This document shows, in pieces, positions 44,156 to 53,886 of a stretch of DNA of 64,000 nucleotides; positions within the stretch are counted from its first letter, which is position 1; every line of letters begins with the position of its first letter. Origin of the DNA: Shewanella mangrovisoli (GTDB lineage: Bacteria > Pseudomonadota > Gammaproteobacteria > Enterobacterales > Shewanellaceae); assembly GCF_019457635.1 (NCBI RefSeq), contig NZ_CP080412.1, positions 2,666,001-2,730,000 of the forward strand, read 5' to 3'. The translations under genes and the position numbers were made by a program. The notes beneath the pieces are model-generated. The model was not told where the DNA came from, ran no database searches, and saw only the letters and a program-made list of their open reading frames with translations.

Positions 44156-46315
44156 ATGACACGTTTTCCCTTCGGTCTTCGCACTAAAGTTATTGGCCTT
44201 AGCCTGTTTTTACTCTGCCTACCTTGGCTGGGGTACCAATATGTGTGGGAGATGGAAAAATACCTGCGCCACGGTCAGGAACGCACCTTGGAGGGCACAA
44301 CTCAAGCCTTAGCGACCGCCTTACATGAGCGGCCCAAGCTGTTCGACGGTCAGGCCAGCTTTTTAAAGCAGGTTGAAAAGAGTCGCGATCTCTATGCTTA
44401 CCCCCTCGCGGGCGCGATCCTGCTCGATGGCAAACTCAATGAATGGCAGGAATATCAGCACAGATTTATCCAGTACGGCGAGGCGAATCTCATCATGCGC
44501 GCCGATCCCAGTACGCCGCTCACCTTGAGTTTTACCCATATGGTGGGTCAGTACGATGGTTATCTGTATGCCTTTTTTCAGGTGGTCGATCCCAATGTGG
44601 TGTTTCGTGGCAAAAATGCCTTAAGCGTTGATAGAAACGATCACCTGTCGATTGCGACCCTTGCCCCCGACAATAAATTTAAACGCTATATCGTGGCCAC
44701 GACTCAGCCTGGCTGGATCAGTGCCTTCGAGCTGCCCGCCAACCCTAAGCAAACCGTGCCCGTGACGCCCGAAGTCCGGATTCAAGGACAATGGGCCACC
44801 ACGGATGTGGGCTACAATATCGAACTGCGTATCCCTTTAGATATGGTGGGCAGTAAACTCGGATTTGCGATTTCCGATGTCAACGACAGCAAGTACCGCG
44901 ATATCACTGCCGTTGTCGGCACCTCCGCCTTAGATACCGTCGATAAACTGGGTACAGTCTTAGTGCCATCACCCGAAATTGAAAACATTATCAAAGGGAT
45001 GAGCCACTACAGCTCACGAATTTGGGTGGTCGACAAACACGGCCGTGTGCTCGCGAAGTCCGGCGATATCCGTTATAGCAACAGTGTCTGGACGCGCACC
45101 CTCGATGATGAAAACAGCAACTCTATGTGGCAACGTTTTCAGCGCGACTACCTGCACCCGCTCTACTATAAAATCCTCACTAAACCACCTAAGGATTTTA
45201 TAGATTCTCTGCAGGACTCGACCGAACTCGACGGCAGCCATATTCAAAAGGCGCTCGCAGGACAACAAAGTTCGACCTGGCGACTGACGCCAGACAATAA
45301 GGCTGTGGTGCTTGCGGCAGCCAGCCCCATTTGGATTGATAACAATGTGATGGGCGCCGTGGTGGCCGAAGAAACCACCCACGGTATTCGCACCCTGCGT
45401 AACCGCGCGCTGGAAAAACTGTTTAACGTGATCCTGACCATTATGAGCATGGGCACCTTAGCGCTGTTTTTCTTCGCCTCGAGTATTTCCAATCGTATCC
45501 GCAAACTGCGTGATGAAGCCGAAAATGCTATCGACAGCCAAGGTCGTGTGCGTAACCATTTAAAACCCTCCAAAGCACGGGACGAGATTGGCGACTTATC
45601 CCGCAGTTTTGCCAGCATTGTCGGCCGTTTAGGCCAATACACCCATTATCTAGAGAATATGTCGTCGCGCCTGTCCCATGAGTTACGCACGCCGGTGGCA
45701 GTGGTGCGCTCCTCGTTAGAGCACTTAAATCTGCAAACATTAGATAAAGACACGCAAAAGTACGTCGATCGCGCCCAAGAAGGGGTGAGCCGATTAAGCA
45801 TGATTTTGAACAATATGAGTGAAGCGACGCGCCTTGAGCAGAGCCTTACTCAGGCCGATGTGGCTAAGTTTCCGCTTTCCCAAGTGGTGAGCGGCTGTAT
45901 GCAAGGCTATCAAATGACCTACCCTGAGCAGCAGTTTAGCGTCAAAGTGCCCGAGCAACCTTTAATGATGCAGGGCGTGCCCGAATACATCGCCCAATTG
46001 ATGGACAAACTTATCGCCAACGCCATCGAGTTTTGTCATCAAGGCAGTGCGATTGAAGTGACTCTCACTCAAGTTGGCAAACAAGCTACTTTGCTTATCA
46101 GTAACTTAGGGCCGCAGTTGCCAGTGGATATGTCGGAGCAGATCTTCGATTCCATGGTCTCGGTGCGGATCAATCAAGCCCAAGACAAACCTCACCTCGG
46201 CCTAGGTTTGTATATTGCGCGGCTCGTAACCGAGTTCCACCAGGGGAAAATTTTGGCCCGCAACCGCAGCGAAAACGATGGGGTCGATATACTGGTCACC
46301 CTGCCGCTGAGCTAA
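44156..46315 (+). CDS. pdsS: Sortase-system sensor histidine kinase PdsS
   Basis: 719 residues. A first membrane segment (about residues 10-27), a periplasmic domain of roughly 400 residues, a second membrane segment (LFNVILTIMSMGTLALFFFA), HAMP, then H-box LSHELRTPVAV (H508) and ATPase N-box DKLIANAIEF and G-box HLGLGLYIARLV. The periplasmic part begins like a CBM9-type fold (GAILLDGKLNEWQEYQ, and later VGYNIELRIPLDMVG), a carbohydrate-binding-like module, so it may sense a glycan. Partner of PdsR. Confidence 0.9.
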   Translation: MTRFPFGLRTKVIGLSLFLLCLPWLGYQYVWEMEKYLRHGQERTLEGTTQALATALHERPKLFDGQASFLKQVEKSRDLYAYPLAGAILLDGKLNEWQEYQHRFIQYGEANLIMRADPSTPLTLSFTHMVGQYDGYLYAFFQVVDPNVVFRGKNALSVDRNDHLSIATLAPDNKFKRYIVATTQPGWISAFELPANPKQTVPVTPEVRIQGQWATTDVGYNIELRIPLDMVGSKLGFAISDVNDSKYRDITAVVGTSALDTVDKLGTVLVPSPEIENIIKGMSHYSSRIWVVDKHGRVLAKSGDIRYSNSVWTRTLDDENSNSMWQRFQRDYLHPLYYKILTKPPKDFIDSLQDSTELDGSHIQKALAGQQSSTWRLTPDNKAVVLAAASPIWIDNNVMGAVVAEETTHGIRTLRNRALEKLFNVILTIMSMGTLALFFFASSISNRIRKLRDEAENAIDSQGRVRNHLKPSKARDEIGDLSRSFASIVGRLGQYTHYLENMSSRLSHELRTPVAVVRSSLEHLNLQTLDKDTQKYVDRAQEGVSRLSMILNNMSEATRLEQSLTQADVAKFPLSQVVSGCMQGYQMTYPEQQFSVKVPEQPLMMQGVPEYIAQLMDKLIANAIEFCHQGSAIEVTLTQVGKQATLLISNLGPQLPVDMSEQIFDSMVSVRINQAQDKPHLGLGLYIARLVTEFHQGKILARNRSENDGVDILVTLPLS

Positions 46316-46439
46316 TCCACCCTCTGCAACTTGAGGCAAACTCATCTGTGTGCCTCCTACCATTTTCACGGGCAGATGCTAAGATGACGGCCATCACAAT
46401 GGATAACAACATAAAAACTGACTCGCCAAGGTAAGCCCT

Positions 46440-47639
46440 ATGACAGATAAACATCAGCTAGCCACCCAAATCGTCAGCGTCGGTCGAGATAAAAAATGGA
46501 CCAAGGGCGTGATTAATCCGCCCGTATTTCGCGCATCCACTATCGTCTTCGACACCATGGAAGACATGCGTCACGCAGCCAAAAACAAGACCAATGGCGA
46601 AATGTTTTATGGCCGCCGCGGCACCCCAACCCATTTTGCGTTTCAGGCGGCGATCAGTGAGCTCGAAGGTGGCGCAGGCACGGCGCTGTATCCCTCGGGT
46701 GCGGCGGCGATTAGCGCGGCTTTGTTATCGTTTTTACAGGCGGGCGATCACCTGCTGATGGTCGACAGTGTTTACGAGCCAACCCGCGATCTTTGCAGCC
46801 ATATTCTGGCGGGCTTTAATATTGAGACCACCTATTACGATCCCCTGATTGGTGAAGGCATCCGCGCGCTTATTCGCCCCAATACTAAGGTGCTGTTTTT
46901 AGAGTCTCCCGGCTCCATCACCATGGAAGTGCAGGACGTCCCGACCCTCTGCCGTATCGCCCATGAACACGGATTGGTGACTATTCTAGACAACACTTGG
47001 GCCTCACCAATCAATAGCAAGCCCTTCGAGATGGGGGTCGATGTGTCGATTCAAGCCGCGACCAAATATATCGTCGGTCACTCTGATGTGATGATAGGCA
47101 CCGCGACCGCCAACGAAAAGCACTGGCCACAGCTGCGTGAGCGCAGTTATTTATTGGGGCAAACGACCTCCCCCGACGATGTGTATCTCGCCACGCGCGG
47201 ATTACGCACCCTAGGCGTGCGCATGGCGCAGCATGAGAAAAATGCCCTTAAAGTGGCTAACTGGTTGAAAACGCGCCCCGAGGTTGACCATTTACGTCAC
47301 CCAGCCTTTGATACCTGCCCAGGACATGAGTTCTTTAAACGAGACTTTAGCGCCGCCAATGGTCTGTTCTCCTTCGTGTTAAAGCAAGGGGATCAAGAAG
47401 CAGTCACCGCGCTCGTTGAAAATATGCAGCATTTTAAAATGGGCTTTTCTTGGGGCGGTTATGAGAGTCTGATCCTAGGAATTTTCGGGATTGAAAAAAT
47501 CCGCAGCGCTACTCAGTGGGATGCAAGCAAGCCGTTGATCCGTTTGCATATTGGCCTAGAAGATCCCGATGATTTAATTGCCGATCTCAGCGCGGGCTTT
47601 GAGCGCTTTAATGCCGTACTCGCCGCCAAGGCCAAATAA
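46440..47639 (+). CDS. metC: Cystathionine beta-lyase
   Basis: 399 residues, PLP enzyme of the Cys/Met metabolism family. Motifs YGRRGTPTH, YPSGAAAISAALLS, DNTWASP and the PLP lysine in SIQAATKYIVGHSDV. The YGRRGTPT stretch is typical of MetC rather than MetB. It splits cystathionine to homocysteine in methionine synthesis. Single gene, with terminator at 47668. Confidence 0.9.
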   Translation: MTDKHQLATQIVSVGRDKKWTKGVINPPVFRASTIVFDTMEDMRHAAKNKTNGEMFYGRRGTPTHFAFQAAISELEGGAGTALYPSGAAAISAALLSFLQAGDHLLMVDSVYEPTRDLCSHILAGFNIETTYYDPLIGEGIRALIRPNTKVLFLESPGSITMEVQDVPTLCRIAHEHGLVTILDNTWASPINSKPFEMGVDVSIQAATKYIVGHSDVMIGTATANEKHWPQLRERSYLLGQTTSPDDVYLATRGLRTLGVRMAQHEKNALKVANWLKTRPEVDHLRHPAFDTCPGHEFFKRDFSAANGLFSFVLKQGDQEAVTALVENMQHFKMGFSWGGYESLILGIFGIEKIRSATQWDASKPLIRLHIGLEDPDDLIADLSAGFERFNAVLAAKAK

Positions 47640-47667
47640 AGCTTAAACAACTTATATGTTAAACAAC

Positions 47668-47696
47668 GAAGGCGGGAACTTATCCGCCTTCATTTT
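47668..47696. terminator. Terminator after metC
   Basis: GAAGGCGG (47668-47675) pairs with CCGCCTTC (47684-47691), followed by ATTTTG. Weak but placed between convergent genes. Confidence 0.65.
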
Positions 47697-47735
47697 GCCC
47701 CGCCATCGTATTACTTCGGCTTCAATCCACCTTTA

Positions 47736-48233
47736 CTATTTTGGCTGCGCCGCGCTTATGGCGGGGTCAATCCACGCCTGTGAACCATATAAAGGCACGG
47801 TCGATAAGGCATGTTTGTGGCTACCATTGGTCTCTTTGGTCGAATAGGACAAATACAGCAAGGTTTGATTGGGTGCATCGTAAATTCGGCGCACTTTTAA
47901 GCTCTTAAATAAAATGCTTAAAGATTCGGTAAAGACCACTTCGCCGTGTTTGCTCTTATCGATGTTGGCGATATCGGCGGCGGAAATCGGCCCCGTTTGC
48001 CGGCAACTTATGCCCATATCCGAAGGATCGGCAAAATCGAGGTTCGCTTCGATACGGCTAATATGGCAGGTCACCCCAGGGATTTTAGGATCCTGCTTGG
48101 CATCGATAATCACATCCTTAGTGGTAAATAACCCAAGGCTCACTTTACCGACATCATCGCCACAGCCCGAGAGTACCGTCCCCGCCAGCGTCACGGCCAG
48201 CAAAGACATCAAAGCCTTATTGACTCTTTTCAT
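47736..48233 (-). CDS. creA: CreA family lipoprotein
   Basis: 165 residues. Signal sequence with lipobox VLSGC, then the family body CHISRIEANLDFADPSDMG and ISCRQTGPI (two conserved Cys that may form a disulfide) and DAPNQTLLYLSYSTK. CreA is a small exported protein of unknown function encoded near the creBC system in E. coli; no creBC here. AAGGA precedes the ATG at 48233, which gives the typical start; longer ATGs at 48254 and 48251 are less likely. Its start lies 27 bases after the yegD stop on the same strand. Confidence 0.85.
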   Translation of the reverse strand: MKRVNKALMSLLAVTLAGTVLSGCGDDVGKVSLGLFTTKDVIIDAKQDPKIPGVTCHISRIEANLDFADPSDMGISCRQTGPISAADIANIDKSKHGEVVFTESLSILFKSLKVRRIYDAPNQTLLYLSYSTKETNGSHKHALSTVPLYGSQAWIDPAISAAQPK

Positions 48234-48260
48234 CTGTTTATCCTTATTCATCATCCTTCC

Positions 48261-49715
48261 CTATTGAGCAAAACACTTTTGTGCCCAGCGCGTTAATCCC
48301 GCCGTCACCGAGCCAAAGTGGTCACCGACGACCACTGGGGTATCGGGATAAAGGCTAGTGATTTTAGCGTAAATCGCTGGGCTACGCGCGGTGCCACCCG
48401 TCACATAAATCACATCGGGTTTGCACTCAAGACTATCGGCATCCACGGACAGCTCCTCTGGCGCTAAGCCATTGCCCGCAAGACTCTTTGCCGCTTGAGT
48501 CAACGCTTGGTGCATCAGCGCCTCTACCTTGGTGAGCGAAGGCTCGATCGCCGTTTCAAAGCCCGTGCGGCTCACTTCGGCTCGAAGTGATGCTTCAATA
48601 AAGTCCAGCGCACTCTGCGTCGTTTGCGCCTCAGACAGGGCAATTTTGGCGCGTTCGGCTAGTCGTACAATTTGGTAGCTTAACTGTTGTTGCTGCACTT
48701 TGAGCAATCTTTTTAACAGCTGCGGCTGCTCGGCCTCTTTAATGAGTTCATCAATCAGTTTGCGAGTGCTTAGGGTGGCAAACTCGCGCTGGGCGCTAAT
48801 ATCGTTGACGGCGACCGCATTCCAAAAGGGATTGCTTGGCATAGGTTTGCCATTACTCATCAGCGAGCCTAAACCAAAGTGCGGCATAAAGGCATTCATC
48901 GCCAGCGCGATATCCAAATCGTTCCCGCCAATCCGCTGGCCGCTGTGGCCAAGGCAATCGGCACTGCGATCGAAACTCGCCTGGTGCTTAGGCCCCATTT
49001 TGACCACGGAGCAGTCGGTCGTACCGCCACCCACGTCGACCACCAGCACAGTTTGGTCGGCACTGAGACTCGCCTCATAATCCATCCCAGCTGCCAGTGG
49101 TTCGAATAGGAATGCCACATCGACAAACCCCGCCCGTTTCGCGGCTAAGGTTAAAATGGCCTCGGCTTGACGGTTGCTCTCTTCACCACCAATGCCTTGA
49201 AAGTTCACTGGGCGGCCAATCACCGCATGGGTAATGCTAGTCTGTCCCTCAGATGCGACGCCCTTTTCAGCGAGTACGGCTTCGGCGCGCACTTTAATGT
49301 GCTGCATCATTAAGGTGACTATGTCTTCAAACAGGGCGACTTGCTCAGGCCTAAGACCCGTCGCCCCTAAAAAGGATTTTGGCGAACGGACATAAAAACC
49401 TTCTTCCGGCATTTCAAGATAAGCGGCCACGGCCTGCTCACCCACAAACACCGCTTGGGTTTCGGCATCGAGATCTAATTCATGGCGCACCATACGGGCG
49501 CGGCTCAATTGCGCGGCGCGCTTCTTGGCATAATCCGCTTTTAACGCCTGCGGCAAGCCACGGTAAACGGCCTCGGCAATGAGCTCTCTATCCATTGCAT
49601 ACACAGTGGAAGGTAAATAGGCTGAATCGCTCGATAAGGGTAACAGTGAAACGTCATCTCCCTGCATGATCCCAACGGCACAGTTGGCACTGCCATAATC
49701 AAATCCGACAAACAT
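48261..49715 (-). CDS. yegD: Hsp70-family putative chaperone YegD
   Basis: 484 residues. Actin-like ATPase core: FVGFDYGSANCAVG (phosphate 1), VVDVGGGTTDCSVVKMG (phosphate 2) and VTGGTARSP (adenosine motif). No DnaK substrate-binding domain, as for YegD. ATG at 49715 behind AGGGGTAAGCGG; the open frame goes nine codons upstream. Role unknown. creA follows after 27 bases. Confidence 0.88.
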   Translation of the reverse strand: MFVGFDYGSANCAVGIMQGDDVSLLPLSSDSAYLPSTVYAMDRELIAEAVYRGLPQALKADYAKKRAAQLSRARMVRHELDLDAETQAVFVGEQAVAAYLEMPEEGFYVRSPKSFLGATGLRPEQVALFEDIVTLMMQHIKVRAEAVLAEKGVASEGQTSITHAVIGRPVNFQGIGGEESNRQAEAILTLAAKRAGFVDVAFLFEPLAAGMDYEASLSADQTVLVVDVGGGTTDCSVVKMGPKHQASFDRSADCLGHSGQRIGGNDLDIALAMNAFMPHFGLGSLMSNGKPMPSNPFWNAVAVNDISAQREFATLSTRKLIDELIKEAEQPQLLKRLLKVQQQQLSYQIVRLAERAKIALSEAQTTQSALDFIEASLRAEVSRTGFETAIEPSLTKVEALMHQALTQAAKSLAGNGLAPEELSVDADSLECKPDVIYVTGGTARSPAIYAKITSLYPDTPVVVGDHFGSVTAGLTRWAQKCFAQ

Positions 49716-50039
49716 CCGCTTACCCCTACAGTCAAACCACAATCAAAAAGCCGAGCAAGGTAACACAGTTTGCCCCAATCCCAAAGGAAGCCCCGCACAG
49801 TTCCCCTGCTTTACCTTGTAAATTTGCGGCTAAATACAAGTTCATTTTAAAGTCACATTTCTGTCACACTTGTCATCAATCTGACATATTCAGCTCGTAT
49901 CTTTGAGCGCATATCACTTTCGCCTGAAGGGGAAATGGTCTGTAAATCCCTTCATTTTTCAGTAGCAAATCTGATTGCACTCCGATGGATGAATGCTATT
50001 GTATATTGCGCCATGACGCTTGCTTAAAGGAGCTGTGCA
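49716..50039. other. Divergent intergenic region yegD-ppk
   Basis: Holds the promoter of ppk-ppx with two tandem Pho-box-like sequences (listed separately). The rest shows no ORF or repeat. Confidence 0.6.
49850..49887 (+). promoter_or_regulatory. Two tandem Pho boxes upstream of ppk
   Basis: Box 1 AAGTCAC-ATTT-CTGTCAC (49850-49867) and box 2 TTGTCAT-CAAT-CTGACAT (49870-49887). Each is two 7-base repeats with a 4-base spacer, close to the PhoB consensus CTGTCAT-N4-CTGTCAC. A TATCTT (49898-49903) ten bases after box 2 fits the -10 of a PhoB-activated promoter, with a 5' UTR of about 130 bases. So ppk-ppx is probably induced by phosphate starvation. Confidence 0.75.
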
Positions 50040-52202
50040 GTGTCCCCGAATACCGATAAACTGTCGATCGATAAAGAAATCTCTTGGTTGTCATTCAACG
50101 AGCGGGTGCTGCAGGAGGCCTGTGATCCCAATGTGCCGATCGTGGAGCGGGTGCGCTTTTTAGGCATATTCTCCAATAATATGGATGAGTTCTTCCGGGT
50201 GCGGGTGGCCGCGGTCAGACGCTCAATTCTGCTCTCTGCGCTGCAGGAAGGTCGCAGCAATAGCCGCCATCTAATGGCCAAAATTCAGACCAAAGTGATG
50301 GCATTGCAGGAACGTTTCGACAGCATTTACGTCGAGCTGATGCGTGAGTTAGTCCGCCGCAATATTTTGTTAATCAACGAAAAACAATTAAGCGAGTTCC
50401 ACAGTAACTGGCTTAAAAAACATTTTCGCGATCATTTTAAACGCCATATCGCGCCACTTATCGTCAACAACAATCGCGACCTAGTGAAGCATATCAACGA
50501 CGACGCCACCTATCTGTGTGTGTGTTTGTTCACTAAATCCCGCAGACAATATGCCCTTGTGGAAGTGCCCACCAAAAATGTGCCGCGTTTCATTGAGTTA
50601 CCCGCCGAAAAATCGAAGGCGAAAAAATACTTAATCCTGCTGGATAATATTATTCGCCACTGTGTGGACGATCTCTTTGGTCCCTTCTTCGAGTACGATG
50701 CGATTGAAGTCTATTCGATGAAGCTGACTCGCGACGCCGAGTTCGATATTACCGACGAACTTGAGCAGACCCAGCTTGAAAAAATGACCAAGGGTTTGAA
50801 AAAACGCCTGACCGCCGAACCCGTGCGCTTGGTATACGACAAAGAAATGCCCGAACATATGCTTGAAATGCTAAAGGAAAATTTAAACATCAGCTCGACT
50901 GAATGTTTGATCCCCGGTGGGCGTTACCACAGCTTTAAAGACTTTATCGGCTTCCCCAACCCTAGCCGTGATTACCTCGAAAACGAAAAATTGCCCGCGC
51001 TCAACAGCTCGGGCTTTGGCCGCAGCGCCAACAGTTTCGATGCGATCAAAATGGGCGATATTATGGTCAACTATCCGTACCATAAGTTTTCCCACTTTAC
51101 CGAAATGGTGCGTCAGGCCGCCTACGATCCTGCGGTGCGTTTTATTCGCATCAACCTTTACCGTGTTGCGAAAAAATCCCACGTGATGCAATCGCTAATC
51201 GATGCGGTGAAAAATGGTAAACAAGTCACCGCCGTGATTGAACTGCGGGCACGCTTTGACGAGCAATCCAATATCGAATGGACTCGGGTGCTCGCCGAGG
51301 CGGGCGTGAAGGTCCACCATGGGATCACCAGCTTAAAAGTGCACTCTAAGTTGTGTTTGATTGGCCGCGAAGAGCAAGGGGAGATGAAACTCTATTGCCA
51401 CGTAGGTTCAGGCAACTTTAACGAAGGCACGGCGCGGGTCTATACCGATTTATCGCTGTTTACCGCCAATCAAGAAATCGCCCGCGAAGTAGAGCAAGTA
51501 TTTGACTTGATTGAACATCCATACCGCCGTGATAACTTCCAGCATTTGATTGTGTCGCCCTATGATGCGAGACAAAAACTGACCCATTTGATTGATAACG
51601 AAATCGTCAATGCCCAGAGCCATATTAAGGCGGCGATTACCTTAAAATTAAATAACCTGCTAGATGAATCCTTAGTCCAAAAACTCTACGAAGCCTCAGC
51701 TGCGGGGGTCAAAATCAAACTGTTGATCCGCGGTATGTGCTCGCTTATTCCACAAATTCCGGGGATCAGCGACAACATTGAGATCTACAGTATTGTCGAC
51801 CGATTTTTAGAACATTCGCGGGTGATGCTGTTCCACGCTGGTGGTGAGAATAAATTATTTATCAGCTCCGCCGATTGGATGAGCCGCAACATAGATAACC
51901 GCGTTGAAGTGAGTGTGCCTATTTATGATCCGCGTCTAAAACAAATGGTGATGGATATTTTATCGTTACAGTTCAATGACAACACTAAGGCGCGCATCAT
52001 CAATAAGGAACAGAGCAATCCTTATCGTAACCGCGGTAATAAACGTAAAGTGCGTTCTCAAATTGCCATTTATCAATATCTGATTAATTATGAGAAGCGA
52101 TTGCAGCAAGAATTTAGCGCCCAGCGCGAAGCCGCAAAGCTTGAAGCGGAGCACGCGGCGGAACTTGCCCACAATCCCGAATTACAGGCCAAAGCCAGCT
52201 AA
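50040..52202 (+). CDS. ppk: Polyphosphate kinase 1, GTG start
   Basis: 720 residues. Makes polyphosphate from ATP at the membrane. H435 (in KVHSKLCLIG) and H592 (EHSRV) are both present at exactly the numbers I recall for E. coli PPK1, the first being the phospho-histidine. GTG start at 50040 after AAGGAGC. ppx follows after 42 bases: classic ppk-ppx operon. Two Pho boxes are upstream. Confidence 0.96.
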   Translation: MSPNTDKLSIDKEISWLSFNERVLQEACDPNVPIVERVRFLGIFSNNMDEFFRVRVAAVRRSILLSALQEGRSNSRHLMAKIQTKVMALQERFDSIYVELMRELVRRNILLINEKQLSEFHSNWLKKHFRDHFKRHIAPLIVNNNRDLVKHINDDATYLCVCLFTKSRRQYALVEVPTKNVPRFIELPAEKSKAKKYLILLDNIIRHCVDDLFGPFFEYDAIEVYSMKLTRDAEFDITDELEQTQLEKMTKGLKKRLTAEPVRLVYDKEMPEHMLEMLKENLNISSTECLIPGGRYHSFKDFIGFPNPSRDYLENEKLPALNSSGFGRSANSFDAIKMGDIMVNYPYHKFSHFTEMVRQAAYDPAVRFIRINLYRVAKKSHVMQSLIDAVKNGKQVTAVIELRARFDEQSNIEWTRVLAEAGVKVHHGITSLKVHSKLCLIGREEQGEMKLYCHVGSGNFNEGTARVYTDLSLFTANQEIAREVEQVFDLIEHPYRRDNFQHLIVSPYDARQKLTHLIDNEIVNAQSHIKAAITLKLNNLLDESLVQKLYEASAAGVKIKLLIRGMCSLIPQIPGISDNIEIYSIVDRFLEHSRVMLFHAGGENKLFISSADWMSRNIDNRVEVSVPIYDPRLKQMVMDILSLQFNDNTKARIINKEQSNPYRNRGNKRKVRSQIAIYQYLINYEKRLQQEFSAQREAAKLEAEHAAELAHNPELQAKAS

Positions 52203-52244
52203 CGCTGGCTTTATCATCGTCTTGATTGCCTAAGGATAATCCGA

Positions 52245-53801
52245 TTGGTTGCCACACATTCACAACCGCGACACTTTGTCGCTATCGACATGGGCTCAAA
52301 CAGTTTTCATCTGGTTATCGCCCGTGAGCAAGACGGCAGCTTGCAAATATTGCACAAAGAAAAACAACAAGTTCAGTTAGCGACGGGTCTCAATGCGCAA
52401 AACATCCTCAGCGTGGATGCTATCGAGCGCGGCCTCAATTGCTTACGGGACTTTAATCAGCGTTTTTCGAACTTAGACCAAGCCCAGGTGCGTTTAGTCG
52501 CCACCCACACCCTAAGGGTCGCCAAAAACCGTGAGCAGTTTATTGAAGCGGCGCTCAGCATTATGCCCTACCCGGTGGAGGTGATTTCTGGCCACGAGGA
52601 AGCGCGCCTCATCTATAACGGCATTGCCCAAAGCCAAGTGCTGGGTAAACGCAATATCGTTATCGACATTGGTGGCGGCTCGACCGAAGTGGTACTCGGA
52701 CAAAAAAATACCCCCACCCATTTATCGAGCCTGCGTTGTGGCTGCGTGAGTTTTAACGAGCGCTTTTTTATCGATGGGCAAATCACGCCGGCCTCATTCC
52801 GCGGAGCCCAAAGCGCCGCCGATAAACAATTTGCCTCGCTCTCAAAAGAATATTTCAGCGGCGATTGGGACTTAGTGCTTGGCAGTTCAGGTACAGTGAA
52901 GGCCATTTGCGAAGCGATTCAGGAAGATCATGGCGATGAAATCGTCACCCTCGCCCGCCTCAAACAGTTAAAGCTGGAACTGATTAAGTGCGGGCACATC
53001 AGCCAAGTGCACTTTGCCAATGTCGATGATAAACGCACGCCACTGGTGCCCGCTGGCCTTGCAATTTTAATCAGCTTTTTTAGGCGCTTACCCATTGAGA
53101 AATTGGAATTTAGTCCGGGCGCCCTGCGCGAAGGCGTACTCTACGAATTAGCGAAAATCGGCCAATATCAAGATATTCGCCACCGTACGGTCGACAGTAT
53201 TGCCCAGCTTTACCATGTGGATATGCCCCATGCGGCCAAAGTGCGGGACACCGCCATGGCGCTGTTTGAGCAAGTCGCCGATGAATGGGGATTAAGACCC
53301 CATGCGCGTTTGCTGTCCTACGCTGCCACCTTGCATGAGATTGGGCTGCACATCAACTCAAAGGCATTGCATAAACACGGCGCTTATATCATCAGTAACA
53401 GTGACTTACCGGGTTTTAGTGAGGCGCTGCAACAGGATTTAGCCAGGCTTATCGCCAACCACCGTAAGAAACCCAATGAATTGCTACTCGCCGAATTAGA
53501 GCCAAGCCACAAACTCACCCTCATTCGTCTCGCCTGTCTGCTACGCTTGGCGGTGTTAGTACATTTAGGCCGTATCGCCAAGGCACTAGTGCTTGAGAAA
53601 ATCCAAGTGGTTCCAGATGGACTCATGTTAGTGCTGCCCAGCCATAAACGTAAAATCAGTTTGTTTATGAAAGATTTGCAGCGTGAACAGAAACAGATGG
53701 CGGCTTTAGGAATGCAGCTGCGTTTAGTCTCTAGCCTTGGGCTGGATCAGGATAAAAATCTCAAGGTAAAAGACGACACACTGAACGCCGTCGCCAGCTA
53801 A
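52245..53801 (+). CDS. ppx: Exopolyphosphatase, TTG start
   Basis: 518 residues. N-terminal ASKHA phosphatase domain: FVAIDMGSNSFHLVIA, DIGGGSTEVVLG and LGSSGTVKAI, then an HD-like C-terminal half (SYAATLHEIG, LIANHRKKPNE). Removes terminal phosphate from polyphosphate; also acts on pppGpp (GppA-like). The TTG at 52245 follows AAGGA at eight bases; no ATG is nearby. Co-transcribed with ppk. Confidence 0.93.
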   Translation: MVATHSQPRHFVAIDMGSNSFHLVIAREQDGSLQILHKEKQQVQLATGLNAQNILSVDAIERGLNCLRDFNQRFSNLDQAQVRLVATHTLRVAKNREQFIEAALSIMPYPVEVISGHEEARLIYNGIAQSQVLGKRNIVIDIGGGSTEVVLGQKNTPTHLSSLRCGCVSFNERFFIDGQITPASFRGAQSAADKQFASLSKEYFSGDWDLVLGSSGTVKAICEAIQEDHGDEIVTLARLKQLKLELIKCGHISQVHFANVDDKRTPLVPAGLAILISFFRRLPIEKLEFSPGALREGVLYELAKIGQYQDIRHRTVDSIAQLYHVDMPHAAKVRDTAMALFEQVADEWGLRPHARLLSYAATLHEIGLHINSKALHKHGAYIISNSDLPGFSEALQQDLARLIANHRKKPNELLLAELEPSHKLTLIRLACLLRLAVLVHLGRIAKALVLEKIQVVPDGLMLVLPSHKRKISLFMKDLQREQKQMAALGMQLRLVSSLGLDQDKNLKVKDDTLNAVAS

Positions 53802-53837
53802 TCTGTTCCTCCTTTCTTATCCCTTCTAATCCTTCCT

Positions 53838-53864
53838 CCCTTAGTGCCGTTAACGCACTAAGGG
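53838..53864. terminator. Hairpin between ppx and the channel gene
   Basis: CCCTTAGTGC (53838-53847) pairs with GCACTAAGGG (53855-53864). No T-run on either strand, so a poor classical terminator, but it sits between convergent genes. Confidence 0.45.
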
Positions 53865-53886
53865 ATGAAGAAACCTACATTTGATG

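Noticed and set aside
53838..53864. Hairpin after ppx as a small RNA
   Set aside because: Short, no promoter and no T-run; kept only as a hairpin.
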